Shown one piece after another: positions 18,452 to 29,123 of a DNA stretch of 64,000 nt. Made by a program: the position numbers and the translations under genes. How positions within the stretch are numbered: the stretch's first letter is position 1; each line of letters starts with the position of its first letter. This DNA is from Azospirillum humicireducens (lineage in GTDB: Bacteria > Pseudomonadota > Alphaproteobacteria > Azospirillales > Azospirillaceae). The stretch covers positions 1,232,501-1,296,500 of the forward strand of contig NZ_CP015285.1 of NCBI RefSeq assembly GCF_001639105.2, in the 5' to 3' direction. The notes beneath the pieces were generated by a model. That model made no database searches, had not been told where the DNA came from, and was given only the letters and a program-made list of their open reading frames with translations.

Positions 18452-18856
18452 TTGCCGTCGCTCACCCCCGCTCCATTCGCCGTCGCCCTCTTCCTGCCCG
18501 ACCTGGACGACCGGCCGGACCGGCAGGCGGCGGTCGAGCTCGCCCATCGCCTGCTGCGCACCGGTGCGGCGGTGGATGTCGTGGCGCCGATGGGCGGCGG
18601 TCCCTTGCGCGCGGCGCTCGATCCCGCCATCGGCCAGATCGACCTCGCCAAGCGGCACGCCGCAACCTCCGTCCTGGCGCTGGCGCGGGTGGTGGCGGAA
18701 CGGCAGCACGGGCTGCTTGCCGCACCGCGGGAGGTTGCCTGGATCGCCCGAGCGGCGCTGTGGCTGGCGCGCAGCGATGCGCGGATGGTGGCCTTGGCCG
18801 GAGATGCGACGGCCGACTTCGCGGCTATTCGTGCCGCAGCGCCTCGATGGGATTGA
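18452..18856 (+). CDS. Possible remnant or stand-alone N-terminal domain of a GT4-type glycosyltransferase
   Basis: The frame from TTG 18452 (open from 18290) encodes about 134 aa. Its 'AVALFLPDL', 'AAVELAHRLLRTGAAVDVVA', 'GGPLRAALDPAIGQIDLAKR' and 'VLALARVVAERQHGLLAA' parallel the N-terminal Rossmann half of GT4 glycosyltransferases (lpdl..GGaer.. / eLarrGh.VdlVva / GpL...l......v.dl). The GT4 C-terminal donor-binding half is absent. The last 32 bp overlap the convergent MacB-like gene, and no good ribosome site is seen. It may be a decayed gene. It could also be chance similarity in an open frame. Confidence 0.4.
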   Translation: MPSLTPAPFAVALFLPDLDDRPDRQAAVELAHRLLRTGAAVDVVAPMGGGPLRAALDPAIGQIDLAKRHAATSVLALARVVAERQHGLLAAPREVAWIARAALWLARSDARMVALAGDATADFAAIRAAAPRWD

Positions 18857-20057
18857 GCAGGGCGGCCCGCCGGGCCGGATAGAGGCCGAAGAAGACGCCG
18901 ATCAACCCGCTGACCACCACGGCCAGCACAACGGAGTCGATCCGGATCAGGGTCGGCCAGCCGGCAAGCGCGGCAACCCCCATGGCGGCCGCGATGCCCA
19001 GCGCCACCCCCACGGCGGCGCCGATCAACGAGAGGGTGGTCGATTCGATCAGGAACTGCACCAGGATGTCGCGCCGCCGCGCCCCGATGGCGAGCCGCAG
19101 CCCGATCTCCCGCGTGCGCTCGGTCACCGACACCAGCATGATGTTCATGATGCCGATGCCGCCGACCAGCAGCGACACCGCGGCGACCGCCGCCAGCAGG
19201 AAGGACAGCGCGCGGGAGGAGGCATCGCGGGTCGCCGACACCTCCGACAGGTCGCGCATCCAGAAATCGTCGTCCTGACCGGGGATCAGCCGGTGGCGCT
19301 GGCGCAGCAGGTCGCGGATCTGGGCCTGCGCCTCCGCCATGTCGGCACCGTCCCGCATCTTCACCACCATGGTGTGGATGAAGCGCGGGTTGCTCTTCGC
19401 CATGCCCGGAATGTTGCGTTTGGCGGTGGACAACGGCACGAAGATGACGTCGTCCTGATCCTGCCCCTGGGTGTTCTGCCCTTTTTCCGCCAGCACGCCG
19501 ACAACGGTCATGGGCGTGGAAAAGACGCGGACCGTCTCGCCGATGGGATCACCGCCGCCGAACAGGTTACGCACCACCGTCTGGCCCAGCACCACCACCT
19601 TGTTGGCCTGGGCCACATCCTCGTCCGACAGCCCCCGCCCCGTCGCCACGGTCCAGTCGCGGGCATCCATATAGTCGGGCGTGACGCCGAACAGCACCGT
19701 GCCCCAATTCTGGTTGCCGGCGACGATCTGCAACCCCCAGCGCACCGATGGCGCCGTCACCACCACGCCGGGGATCTCGGCCAGCACCGCCAGCGCATCG
19801 TCCTCCGTCAGGGTCGATGCGGTGCCGGCGCCCAGCTTCACCCCGCTGCGGACGACGCTGCCCTGCCCCACCATGATCAGGTTGGTGCCCAGGCTGGCGA
19901 TCTGGCGCAGCACCTGATCCCGCGCACCGGCTCCGACCGCGACCATGGCGATCACCGCGGCGACGCCGATGACGATGCCCAGCATGGTCAGCGCGCTGCG
20001 CAGCGGGTTGGCCTTGAGCGAATCGAGTGCCGCCCGCAGGGCGTCCCATGCGGTCAT
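18825..20057 (-). CDS. MacB-type ABC transporter permease
   Basis: A 410-aa inner-membrane protein. The N-terminal helix 'PLRSALTMLGIVIGVAAVIA' is followed by a large periplasmic MacB_PCD domain (about residues 45-270). Three C-terminal helices lie in the FtsX-like domain, with 'IGIMNIMLVSVTERTREIGL' and 'FFGLYPARRAALLNPIEALR'. Unlike E. coli MacB, the ATPase is a separate gene, which overlaps it by 4 bp upstream. With the adaptor at 20760 it should form a tripartite exporter needing a TolC-like channel, which is not in the window. Confidence 0.93.
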   Translation of the reverse strand: MTAWDALRAALDSLKANPLRSALTMLGIVIGVAAVIAMVAVGAGARDQVLRQIASLGTNLIMVGQGSVVRSGVKLGAGTASTLTEDDALAVLAEIPGVVVTAPSVRWGLQIVAGNQNWGTVLFGVTPDYMDARDWTVATGRGLSDEDVAQANKVVVLGQTVVRNLFGGGDPIGETVRVFSTPMTVVGVLAEKGQNTQGQDQDDVIFVPLSTAKRNIPGMAKSNPRFIHTMVVKMRDGADMAEAQAQIRDLLRQRHRLIPGQDDDFWMRDLSEVSATRDASSRALSFLLAAVAAVSLLVGGIGIMNIMLVSVTERTREIGLRLAIGARRRDILVQFLIESTTLSLIGAAVGVALGIAAAMGVAALAGWPTLIRIDSVVLAVVVSGLIGVFFGLYPARRAALLNPIEALRHE

Positions 20058-20770
20058 GCCGCCATCTCCGGCTCCTGGCGCAGGTCGTCGATCAACCGGC
20101 CGTCACGAAAATGGAGGAGGCGCGCGGCGAAGCGCGCCACCTCCGGTTCGTGGGTGACAAGCACCACCGTGATGCCGCGGCGGTTCAGCCGCTGGAACAG
20201 GGCGATGATTTCCAGGCTGGTGGCGCTGTCGAGCGCTCCCGTCGGCTCGTCTGCCAGAAGCAGAAGCGGATCGTTGACCAGGGCGCGGGCGATGGCGACG
20301 CGCTGCTGCTGCCCGCCGGAGAGCTGGGTCGGCCGATGTCCGGCGCGCTCCCGCAGGCCCACCGCGTCGAGCGCCGTGAGCGCCCGGTCCATACGCTCGG
20401 CATGGCCGACTCCGGCATAGACCATCGGCAGCATGACGTTGGCGAGCGCCGTCTGCCGCGGCAGCAGGTTGAAGGACTGAAAGACGAATCCGATGCTGCG
20501 GTTCCGCACCGCCGCCAGCGCGTCCGAGGACAGGCCGGCGACTTCCTGCCCGTCCAGCCGGTATCGCCCGGAATCGGGACGGTCCAGGCAACCCAGCAGA
20601 TTCATGAAGGTGGATTTGCCCGATCCCGACGGCCCCATGACCGCCACGAACTCGCCGCGGGCGATGGTGACGGTGACGTCGTCCAGCGCATGGACGGTCT
20701 GCGGCCCCATGCGGTAGTGGCGGCAGAGGGTCTCGACGGCGATCAGGGGCGGGGGAGGATCAGAAGCCAA
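20054..20770 (-). CDS. MacB-type ABC transporter ATP-binding protein
   Basis: The cytoplasmic ATPase of the MacAB-like exporter. It shows Walker A 'GPSGSGKSTFMNLLG', Q-loop 'FVFQSFNLLPR', signature 'LSGGQQQRVAIARALVNDP', Walker B 'LLLLADEPTGALD' and H-loop 'VLVTHEPE'. The beginning 'PLIAVETLCRHYRMGPQTVH' is needed for the first strands, so I favour a TTG start at 20770 inside the 3' end of the adaptor gene (238 aa). The first ATG (20710) would remove them. Overlaps of 11 bp upstream and 4 bp downstream tie it to both neighbours. Confidence 0.9.
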   Translation of the reverse strand: MASDPPPPLIAVETLCRHYRMGPQTVHALDDVTVTIARGEFVAVMGPSGSGKSTFMNLLGCLDRPDSGRYRLDGQEVAGLSSDALAAVRNRSIGFVFQSFNLLPRQTALANVMLPMVYAGVGHAERMDRALTALDAVGLRERAGHRPTQLSGGQQQRVAIARALVNDPLLLLADEPTGALDSATSLEIIALFQRLNRRGITVVLVTHEPEVARFAARLLHFRDGRLIDDLRQEPEMAA

Positions 20771-22406
20771 GGCGCGGTCCCCGGCGGGTGTCGCGGTCGG
20801 GGGGCAGGATGCCGGTGATGACCTCCTGCCCGGCGCGCAGATCGCCGGACACCACCTCCGTAAAACTGCCGTCACCGATGCCGAGCCGGACCGGCACGCC
20901 GACAGGGCTGCCGTTGCCGGGTCCGGGAACCCAGACGGTGCGGGTGGCTTCCGCAGCCCGGCCCGGCTCCACCAGCGCATCGAAGCGGTCGCGCTGCGCC
21001 GGCTCCAGCAGTGCGGCCATCCTTTCCAAGGCCACGGTGCGGATGGCATTCGCCTCCGCCCGGCGGCGCTCAGGATCGCCGCCTTCGGCGTCCAGTGCGG
21101 TGAAGCGCTCGCGCGCTTCGGCGACCAGAGCGGCGAAGTCGCGGCGCTTGCCCTCGTCCAGCTTGAGGCCGTCAACCGCCCGCTTGGCTGCGGCCTCCAG
21201 CGCCGCGGCTCCGCGGCCCCCGTTCGGACCGCCGGTGGTGGGGGCCGGCGCATCGCCCGCCATCTCGACGCCCGGCGGGCGGAAGCGCAGGGCGGCATTG
21301 GGCAGCTTAACCGCCGTCGCGCGCTCGTCCACCGTGATGCGCAGATTGGCGGTCATGCCCGGCAGAAGCCGCAACTCCGGATTCTCGACCGTGATGACGA
21401 CGATGTAGGTGACGACGGTCAGATCCTCCTTCGGCGCCAGCCGCACCTGGGCGACGCGGCCGGTGAAGCTGTCGCCGGGGAAGGCGTTCACGGTGAAACG
21501 CACCGGCATGCCTTCCCGCACCCGGCCGATGTCGGCCTCGTCGATGTTGGCCAGCACCTCCATCTGCCGCAGATCCTGGGCGATGGTGAACAGGGTGGGC
21601 GCGGACAGGCTGGCCGCCACCGTCTGGCCGGTGCTGACTGCGCGGTTCACCACCACCCCGTCGATGGGAGAGCGGATGACCGAACGATTCAGGTCGACGC
21701 GGACAAGCTGCAGGGCGGCCTCGCGCTGCGCCACCTGGGCACGGGCGACCTCCACCTGCGCGGCGGCGACGGCGAGCGAGGCTTGCGCCGAGGATTCCGC
21801 CGCTTCGGCCTGACGCTTCTGGGCGCGGGCGGCGACCAGCTGGGCCTGGGCGCTGTGGGCGGCCGTTTCGGCCTTTTCGAGGTCGGCGGCGGCGACCACA
21901 CCCCGGCCCTGCAGGTCGCGCCGCCGCCGCAGATCACGCTCCGCATCGCGTTGGGCAAGCTCGGCGCGCAGGATCTGGGCGTCGGCATTGGCGACGCTGG
22001 CCTGTGCGCTGGCGAGATCGGCCCGCGCCTTGTCGAGCAGGGCCTGCTGCTGGATCAGCGCCGCCTTGGCGGAGTCGACGTCGGCACCGGCTTGGGCCAG
22101 CCGGGCGGCAAGCTGGTCGCCGTTCAGGCGGGCGAGGATCTGGCCGCTGGTGACGCGGCTGTTGAAATCGGCATAGAGTTCCGCGATCTGCCCGGAGAGC
22201 TGGGAGCTGACCTCGACCGTCACCAGGGCGCTCATGGTGCCGGTGGCGGTGATGGCGCTGACCAGGGGGCCCTGCTCGACACGGGCCAGCCGGTAGGCCG
22301 GTCCCGGCTCGGCGCGCGCCAGCACGACATAGGCGGACAGGCCGGCCGCGGCGCAGAGCGCCACACCGGCGATGACCGCCATCCGCCTGCCTGCTCTTCC
22401 CGCCAT
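20760..22406 (-). CDS. MacA-type periplasmic adaptor with an extra helical insert
   Basis: A 548-aa membrane-fusion protein. An N-terminal anchor (MAVIAGVALCAAAGLSAYVV) is followed by a lipoyl-like start 'GTMSALVTVEVSSQLSGQIA'. A long alpha-hairpin with heptad Ala/Gln/Leu repeats follows (about residues 95-220), then a beta-barrel with 'IRSPIDGVVVNRAVSTGQTV' and 'EVLANIDEADIGRVREGMPV'. Between the barrel and the last domain (roughly 375-485) lies an additional charged helical segment ('LKLDEGKRRDFAALVAEARE', 'ALLEPAQRDRFDALVEPG') not found in E. coli MacA. GGAGGG precedes the ATG at 22406. First gene of the exporter operon. Confidence 0.9.
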   Translation of the reverse strand: MAGRAGRRMAVIAGVALCAAAGLSAYVVLARAEPGPAYRLARVEQGPLVSAITATGTMSALVTVEVSSQLSGQIAELYADFNSRVTSGQILARLNGDQLAARLAQAGADVDSAKAALIQQQALLDKARADLASAQASVANADAQILRAELAQRDAERDLRRRRDLQGRGVVAAADLEKAETAAHSAQAQLVAARAQKRQAEAAESSAQASLAVAAAQVEVARAQVAQREAALQLVRVDLNRSVIRSPIDGVVVNRAVSTGQTVAASLSAPTLFTIAQDLRQMEVLANIDEADIGRVREGMPVRFTVNAFPGDSFTGRVAQVRLAPKEDLTVVTYIVVITVENPELRLLPGMTANLRITVDERATAVKLPNAALRFRPPGVEMAGDAPAPTTGGPNGGRGAAALEAAAKRAVDGLKLDEGKRRDFAALVAEARERFTALDAEGGDPERRRAEANAIRTVALERMAALLEPAQRDRFDALVEPGRAAEATRTVWVPGPGNGSPVGVPVRLGIGDGSFTEVVSGDLRAGQEVITGILPPDRDTRRGPRLGF

Positions 22407-22490
22407 ATCCGCCCTCCGCGCCGCCGTACCCCGCGCGATCAATCTGGGGGAGTTTAAGCGAAAGTCATGGGCGGAGGATCGTCTTTCCGC

Positions 22491-22961
22491 TTATGGCTTG
22501 GCAATGTCGGGCGATACCACCCGGTCGCCGGGGCGGATGCCCAACCGCGCCGCCATGCCGCCGTTCAGCTCCAGGATCGCCTTCACCGGACCGTCGGAGT
22601 TGACGGAGTCGAGCGATTCCGGCACCGCGCGCTCGTGGATGTTCACGATGCGGCCGTCGGCGGCGATGAACAGCATGTCCAGCGGAATCAGGGTGTTCTT
22701 CATCCAGAAGCTGGCCGGCTGTACCCGATCGTAGACGAACAGCATTCCGGCATCGGCCGGCATCGACTGGCGGTACATCAGGCCCTGCGCCTGCTGGCCG
22801 GGGGTCAAGGCCAGCTCGACGGTGAAGCGGAACTTGCCGCCGCCCGCCGTCTCAACGGTCAGCTTGGACTTCTGGAAGGTCTCCAGCGCCGCCGCCGGAA
22901 AGGCGACCGCCAGCAGCAGGAGCGCCATGACGGCACCCCGAAAACCCCGACCGAACATCAT
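22491..22961 (-). CDS. DUF192 exported protein
   Basis: A 156-aa protein with a signal peptide (VMALLLLAVAFPAAALETFQ). A single DUF192 domain has 'VELALTPGQQAQGLMYRQSM', 'GMLFVYDRVQPASFWMKNTL', 'IPLDMLFIAADGRIV' and 'AILELNGGMAARLGIRPGD'. The family is small and beta-rich, with no established biochemical role. It is expected to be periplasmic. The start at 22961 sits just before the signal peptide; a longer frame to 23006 is unlikely. It is followed on the same strand by the MacAB-like operon after 84 bp. Confidence 0.9.
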   Translation of the reverse strand: MMFGRGFRGAVMALLLLAVAFPAAALETFQKSKLTVETAGGGKFRFTVELALTPGQQAQGLMYRQSMPADAGMLFVYDRVQPASFWMKNTLIPLDMLFIAADGRIVNIHERAVPESLDSVNSDGPVKAILELNGGMAARLGIRPGDRVVSPDIAKP

Positions 22962-23036
22962 GCACGCCCCCGAACGGCTGAAACGGAAGAGGTGCCAGTC
23001 AAGCACGGCGCCGCCTTCCTGCCAAATTAAGCGTCT

Positions 23037-23864
23037 TCAGGCCTTCGCCAGACGGTCGAAGGCCTGCAGCTTCGCCAGCAGGGCCGGCATGTCCGTCAGA
23101 GGGACCATGTTGGGGCCGTCGCTGGGGGCGCAGTCCGGGTTCTCGTGCGTCTCCATGAAGACGGCGGCGACGCCGACCGCGATGGCCGCGCGGGCCAGAA
23201 CCGGAACGAATTCGCGCTGCCCGCCCGAGGTCGTGCCCTGCCCGCCCGGCTGCTGGACGGAGTGGGTGGCGTCGAACACCACCGGGAAACCGGTCTCGGC
23301 CATGATCGGCAGGGAGCGCATGTCCGACACCAGCGTGTTGTAGCCGAAGCTGGCGCCGCGCTCGCACAGCAGCACGCGCTCGTTGCCGGAGGCGACCAGC
23401 TTGGCGGCGACATTCTTCATGTCCCACGGCGCCAGGAACTGGCCCTTCTTGACGTTGACCGCCCGGCCGGTCTCCGCGGCGGCGATCAGCAGGTCGGTCT
23501 GCCGGCAGAGGAAGGCCGGGATCTGCAGCACGTCCACCGCCTCGGCGACCGGGGCGCACTGGCTGGACTCATGCACGTCGGTGATGACCGGGCAGCCGAA
23601 GCGCTCGCGGATTTCCGCGAAGATCGGCAGAGCCTTGTCCATGCCCAGACCGCGCGCGGTGGCGATGGATGTGCGGTTGGCCTTGTCGAAGCTCGACTTG
23701 TAGATCAGCCCCATGCCCAGCGCCCTGGTCATCTCCACCAGCGCGGACGCGGTCTCCAGCGCATGGTCGCGGCTTTCCATCTGGCAGGGGCCGGCGATCA
23801 GGACGAAGGGGCGGTCGTTGGCAATGGTCAGGTCGCCGACCTGGACGGCGCGCGGCGTGGTCAT
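23037..23864 (-). CDS. kdsA: 3-deoxy-8-phosphooctulonate synthase
   Basis: KdsA condenses PEP and arabinose 5-phosphate to Kdo 8-phosphate for the LPS inner core. The 275-aa product has '[20 protein letters not shown]', '[14 protein letters not shown]', '[20 protein letters not shown]', '[16 protein letters not shown]', '[15 protein letters not shown]' and '[20 protein letters not shown]', all KdsA motifs. GGAG lies 7 nt before the ATG at 23864. It is often next to pyrG and eno in proteobacteria; here pyrG is about 1.2 kb upstream, separated by a dienelactone hydrolase gene. Confidence 0.97.
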   Translation of the reverse strand: MTTPRAVQVGDLTIANDRPFVLIAGPCQMESRDHALETASALVEMTRALGMGLIYKSSFDKANRTSIATARGLGMDKALPIFAEIRERFGCPVITDVHESSQCAPVAEAVDVLQIPAFLCRQTDLLIAAAETGRAVNVKKGQFLAPWDMKNVAAKLVASGNERVLLCERGASFGYNTLVSDMRSLPIMAETGFPVVFDATHSVQQPGGQGTTSGGQREFVPVLARAAIAVGVAAVFMETHENPDCAPSDGPNMVPLTDMPALLAKLQAFDRLAKA

Positions 23865-23987
23865 CGGAGTGCTCCAATACGAAAACGGGCGAAACGGCGC
23901 CCGTGGGCCTTTGCATCCCATTAAATGGGGGGACGGTCAATGGCGGGCGCCACCGCGGGCTGCAAGCCACTTAGGCGCCTGCCGAAT

Positions 23988-24088
23988 GCCCCCTCCCCGA
24001 CCCTCCCCCGCTTTGCGGGAGAGGGAGCTGAGCGCATTAGCGGCGGGGTTCCCTCTCCCGCAAAGCGGGGGAGGGTTAGGGAGGGGGC
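23988..24088. repeat. Intergenic palindromic repeat, copy 2
   Basis: About 101 bp with GCCCCCTCCC and GGGAGGGGGC inverted ends. Inside are CCCTCCCCCGC-TTT-GCGGGAGAGGG and CCCTCTCCCGC-AAA-GCGGGGGAGGG hairpins. It is the same family as copy 1 at 7386. It begins 5 bp after the stop of the minus-strand hydrolase gene at 24094. Confidence 0.78.
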
Positions 24089-24093
24089 AAACG

Positions 24094-24789
24094 TCACCCC
24101 AGATGCGTCCGGAAGAACTCCACCGTCAGCCGGTTCGCCTCGTCGGCGGCATCCCGGTCGTAATGCTCGCCGCCCGGCCTTGCGAACGCATGGTCCATGC
24201 CCGGATAGACCTTTGCGGTCACCCATCTGTTGCCCTTCACTCCGTCGATCACGGCGTCACGCTTGTCGGGGCTGGAGAACTTGTCGTTCTCCGCGATGTG
24301 CAGAAGCAGCGGCTTGGCGATCCTGTCGGCCTCACCCAGCAGCCCTTCCAGCCCGACGCCGTAATAGCCGACATTGGCGTCGGCGTCCGACCGCGTCGCC
24401 ATCAGGAAGGCCAGCCGGCCGCCCAGGCAGTAGCCGACGCTGCCCGCCTTGCCGGTGCAGCCATCCTGACCGCGGACCCAGGCGAGCGCCGCCTTCAGAT
24501 CCTCCACCGCCTTGTCCTGGTCCATGCCGTTCATCAGGGCGAAGGCCTGGTTCCATTCCTCCTGCGTCTTGTCGGTCAGCTGTACGCCCGGCTGCTGGCG
24601 CCAGAACAGGTCGGGGCACACCGCCAGAAATCCCTGCGAGGCGTACCAGTCGCACAGCTCGCGCATCACCGCGTTGACGCCGAAGATCTCCTGGATCACC
24701 ACCAGTCCGCCGGCCGGCGTCGCGGCGGGTTTGGCGACATAAGCCGAAAAACGCCCTCCGTCGGCGGCCTCAATCATCATTTCCGGCAT
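24094..24789 (-). CDS. Dienelactone hydrolase family protein
   Basis: A 231-aa alpha/beta hydrolase with a cysteine nucleophile. It shows 'GLVVIQEIFGVNAVMRELCD' (conserved Glu), 'GSVGYCLGGRLAF' (Cys), 'LHIAENDKFSSPDKR' (Asp) and 'YPGMDHAFARPGGEHYD' (His). These are dienelactone hydrolase (carboxymethylenebutenolidase) signatures. The start at 24789 has GGGAGG upstream with an 11-12 nt spacing. No aromatic-degradation genes surround it, so its physiological substrate is open. Upstream is an AT-rich gap with a palindrome at 25014. Confidence 0.9.
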   Translation of the reverse strand: MPEMMIEAADGGRFSAYVAKPAATPAGGLVVIQEIFGVNAVMRELCDWYASQGFLAVCPDLFWRQQPGVQLTDKTQEEWNQAFALMNGMDQDKAVEDLKAALAWVRGQDGCTGKAGSVGYCLGGRLAFLMATRSDADANVGYYGVGLEGLLGEADRIAKPLLLHIAENDKFSSPDKRDAVIDGVKGNRWVTAKVYPGMDHAFARPGGEHYDRDAADEANRLTVEFFRTHLG

Positions 24790-25013
24790 CGTCTTGTCAT
24801 CCTCCCGTTTGCAAATCCGCCCCTGATATGGAGCGGCCTCGGCGCCGGTCATCCCGCCTTCCGTCAGAATCCGACACTGAGGCCGACGACGCCGCCTTAA
24901 TCGCGGCGATCCTGACGCGGTTCATGGTCCATCCCTGATCTGATTGTTTTAGAGAGCGATTTTCAGGAGTTCGTTCCATAAGGATGCCCGATGCACAATA
25001 AACATGACGTATA

Positions 25014-25025
25014 GGTAATATTACC
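25014..25025. promoter_or_regulatory. Operator-like palindrome
   Basis: GGTAATATTACC is a perfect 12-bp palindrome. Extended to TATAGGTAATATTACCGATA it has one mismatched pair. It sits in the AT-rich gap 24790-25031, between the pyrG terminator and the hydrolase gene. No gene is supported in this gap. Confidence 0.5.
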
Positions 25026-25031
25026 GATACA

Positions 25032-25063
25032 AAAACGCCCCGCCTTGAGGGGCGGGGCGTTTT
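25032..25063 (-). terminator. Terminator of pyrG
   Basis: CGCCCCGCC (25036-25044) pairs with GGCGGGGCG (25051-25059), flanked by A and T runs. On the minus strand it lies about 50 bp after the pyrG stop and is followed by a run of Ts. Confidence 0.85.
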
Positions 25064-25110
25064 CGTGGAACGGGTGATCAGGGATGAAGGGGAAAGCCCC
25101 CGCCTGCCGC

Positions 25111-27036
<1,926 letters not shown>

Positions 27037-27378
27037 TTACTGGGCCACCGGCGGCGCTGGCTGGGCCGGAGCGGCAGGCTGCGCCGGGACCGCCGGAGCG
27101 GTCGACTGCGCGGGCGCCGCCGGCAGGCTGTCGATGATCGACGCCGGACGGGAATGCCCGCCGGCCAGGATCGCCAGCACGATGCTGGTGGCGAAGAAGC
27201 AGGCGGCCAGGATGCCGGTGGTCCGCGTCAGCAGATTGGCCGTTCCGCGGGTGCTCATCATGCCGCCCATGGTGCCGCCGCCGATGCCGAGCCCGCCGCC
27301 TTCCGACCGCTGGATCAGGATCACGCCGACCAGCCCGATGGCGATCAGCAGGTGAATAACCAGAATCACCGATTCCAT
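27037..27378 (-). CDS. secG: Preprotein translocase subunit SecG
   Basis: A 113-aa inner-membrane protein of the SecYEG channel. The first helix is 'VILVIHLLIAIGLVGVILIQ', then the conserved 'RSEGGGLGIGGG' loop. 'GTMGGMMSTRGTANLLTRTT' follows, and then the second helix 'GILAACFFATSIVLAILAGG'. The C-terminal tail is a Pro/Ala/Gln-rich extension, common in alphaproteobacterial SecG. The ATG at 27378 begins the first helix. Adjacent tpiA upstream is the usual secG partner in many proteobacteria. Confidence 0.95.
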   Translation of the reverse strand: MESVILVIHLLIAIGLVGVILIQRSEGGGLGIGGGTMGGMMSTRGTANLLTRTTGILAACFFATSIVLAILAGGHSRPASIIDSLPAAPAQSTAPAVPAQPAAPAQPAPPVAQ

Positions 27379-27545
27379 GCGATGCTCACCCCACACCCAT
27401 CCCAAAAATCGAATAGCGCGCCACAGGCCGTCTTAAGGGCCCGTGGCGCGCGCCCACTGTTTGTACCGCGGAGCCGCGCGATATGCCAGCGCCAAAATAC
27501 CTATGCCGTATCCATTGGCGGCATGGCTGGCACCTGACTTCCGTA

Positions 27546-28301
27546 TCAGCGGCAGGCGGTGGCGATGCCCCAGAAATCCTCGGCCTTCAACGACGCACCG
27601 CCGACCAGCGCGCCGTCGACATTGTCCACCGCCATCAGTTCCGCCGCGTTGCCCGGCTTGACCGAGCCGCCGTAGAGAATGCGGACCTTGTCCGGGTCGG
27701 CGATCTTTCCGGCCAGTTCGGCCCGGATGTGGGCATGCATCGCCTTCACGTCGTCCGGAGTCGCGGTCTTGCCGGTGCCGATGGCCCAGACCGGCTCATA
27801 GGCGATGACGGTGTTCTCCGCCGTGGCGCCGGCGGGGATGGAGCCGGCGAGCTGACCCGATACCACCGCGTTGGCATCGCCGGCGTCACGCTGCGCCTCC
27901 GTCTCGCCGACGCAGACGATGGCGACCAGCCCTTCCTTGTGGGCGGCGACCGCCTTGGCGTTGACCACGGCATCGCTCTCGCCATGGTCGGCGCGGCGCT
28001 CCGAATGGCCGAGGATGACGAAGCGGCAGCCTGCGTCCTTCAGCATGGTCGGGGCCACGTCGCCGGTGTGGGCGCCGGAGGTCTTCGGGGCGCAGTCCTG
28101 GCCGCCCAGCGCCAGCGGGCTGTCGGCGATCGCCTCCCCCACCGGGAACAGCAGCGGGAAGGGCGGGCAGACCAGCATGTCGAAGGCGACCGGGCCGGCG
28201 CCCTTCAGCCGCCCGGCAAGGTCGGAGGCGAGATCCAGCCCGTCGGCCTTCAACCCGTTCATCTTCCAGTTTCCGGCGATCAGCTTCCGGCGTGCGGTCA
28301 T
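27546..28301 (-). CDS. tpiA: Triosephosphate isomerase
   Basis: TpiA interconverts dihydroxyacetone phosphate and glyceraldehyde 3-phosphate. The 251-aa product has '[10 protein letters not shown]' (Asn, Lys), '[15 protein letters not shown]' (electrophile His), '[20 protein letters not shown]' (catalytic Glu and loop 6) and '[16 protein letters not shown]' (phosphate site). The length is normal. AAGGAAA precedes the ATG at 28301. The order tpiA-secG-pyrG on one strand is conserved in many alphaproteobacteria. Confidence 0.97.
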   Translation of the reverse strand: MTARRKLIAGNWKMNGLKADGLDLASDLAGRLKGAGPVAFDMLVCPPFPLLFPVGEAIADSPLALGGQDCAPKTSGAHTGDVAPTMLKDAGCRFVILGHSERRADHGESDAVVNAKAVAAHKEGLVAIVCVGETEAQRDAGDANAVVSGQLAGSIPAGATAENTVIAYEPVWAIGTGKTATPDDVKAMHAHIRAELAGKIADPDKVRILYGGSVKPGNAAELMAVDNVDGALVGGASLKAEDFWGIATACR

Positions 28302-28533
28302 GGTCGTTTCCTTCTTGTCTCGGCTTTGTATGGGAACTTGTGGAACGTTCTTTGCCTCTCGTGACCACAGCCCATACCAAGCCCGCCGCGGAATTTCCAC
28401 CCACCCGACCGGTGCACCCACCCATGGCGACCGTCAGGGACATCGTGTAGCACCCGGCCGATGCCAAGGCGCCCAAGCGGCGGAGGAAAAGCCGCTCTGG
28501 TGAATGAGCTTGTTCTTGTAACCGGACGCACGA

Positions 28534-28567
28534 TTGTTTATGTCTGAGTCGCTGTCCTAATTAGAAC
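28534..28567 (+). promoter_or_regulatory. petP promoter with overlapping palindromic operator
   Basis: TTGTTT (28534-28539), 17-nt spacer and CTAATT (28557-28562) form a promoter. The -10 is embedded in GTCCTAATTAGAAC (28554-28567), an imperfect palindrome. That position is what a self-repressing MarR protein would bind. The ATG of petP is only 22 bp further on and has no Shine-Dalgarno site, so the transcript may be nearly leaderless. A 13/14 match to this sequence occurs at 39120-39133. Confidence 0.55.
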
Positions 28568-28589
28568 AAAACGAACCAACCGCGTCGCC

Positions 28590-29102
28590 ATGGCTGACCT
28601 GAAAGCAGGCGTGAACCAGCTCTTCCTCCGCGAGGAGGAACTCCGTACCGGGATGGAGCTGCTTTTCTACGCTTATCGCGAATTCACCGCCGAACCGGAC
28701 GAAATTCTGGCGGAGATCGGCTTCGGCCGGGCGCATCACCGCGTGATATATTTCGTCGGCCGCTATCCCAGGATCACCGTGTCGGAACTGCTGGCGATCC
28801 TGAAGATCACCAAGCAGAGCCTGTCGCGCGTGCTGGGCGAACTGGTGCGCCAGGGTTTCATCGACCAGCAGACGGGCGCCCGCGACCGGCGGCAGCGTCT
28901 GCTGGAGCTGACGGAAAAGGGCGTGGAGCTGGAGCGCCAGCTGTCCGAGACCCAGCGCCAGCGCATCGCCCGCGCCTACCGCATGGCCGGTGCGGAGGCG
29001 GTGGAGGGTTTCCGCAAGGTGATGATGGGCATGCTGGACGAGGGGGACCGCGCGAAATTCGCACCGCCCGTTCCCCCTGCCCGTCTTGCCGCGAAACGCT
29101 GA
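28590..29102 (+). CDS. petP: MarR-family regulator, PetP-like
   Basis: A 170-aa winged-helix protein. It has 'NQLFLREEELRTGMELLFYA', 'GFGRAHHRVIYFVGRYPRIT', recognition-helix region 'LLAILKITKQSLSRVLGELV', wing 'DQQTGARDRRQRLLELTEKG' and 'QRIARAYRMAGAEAVEGFRK'. These match my recollection of PetP, the MarR-type partner of the response regulator PetR in Rhodobacter. The petR-like gene is about 470 bp downstream on the same strand. The assignment combines sequence pattern and neighbourhood. Its promoter carries a palindrome consistent with autoregulation. Confidence 0.75.
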   Translation: MADLKAGVNQLFLREEELRTGMELLFYAYREFTAEPDEILAEIGFGRAHHRVIYFVGRYPRITVSELLAILKITKQSLSRVLGELVRQGFIDQQTGARDRRQRLLELTEKGVELERQLSETQRQRIARAYRMAGAEAVEGFRKVMMGMLDEGDRAKFAPPVPPARLAAKR

Positions 29103-29123
29103 AAACGAGACGCTGAAATCGCC

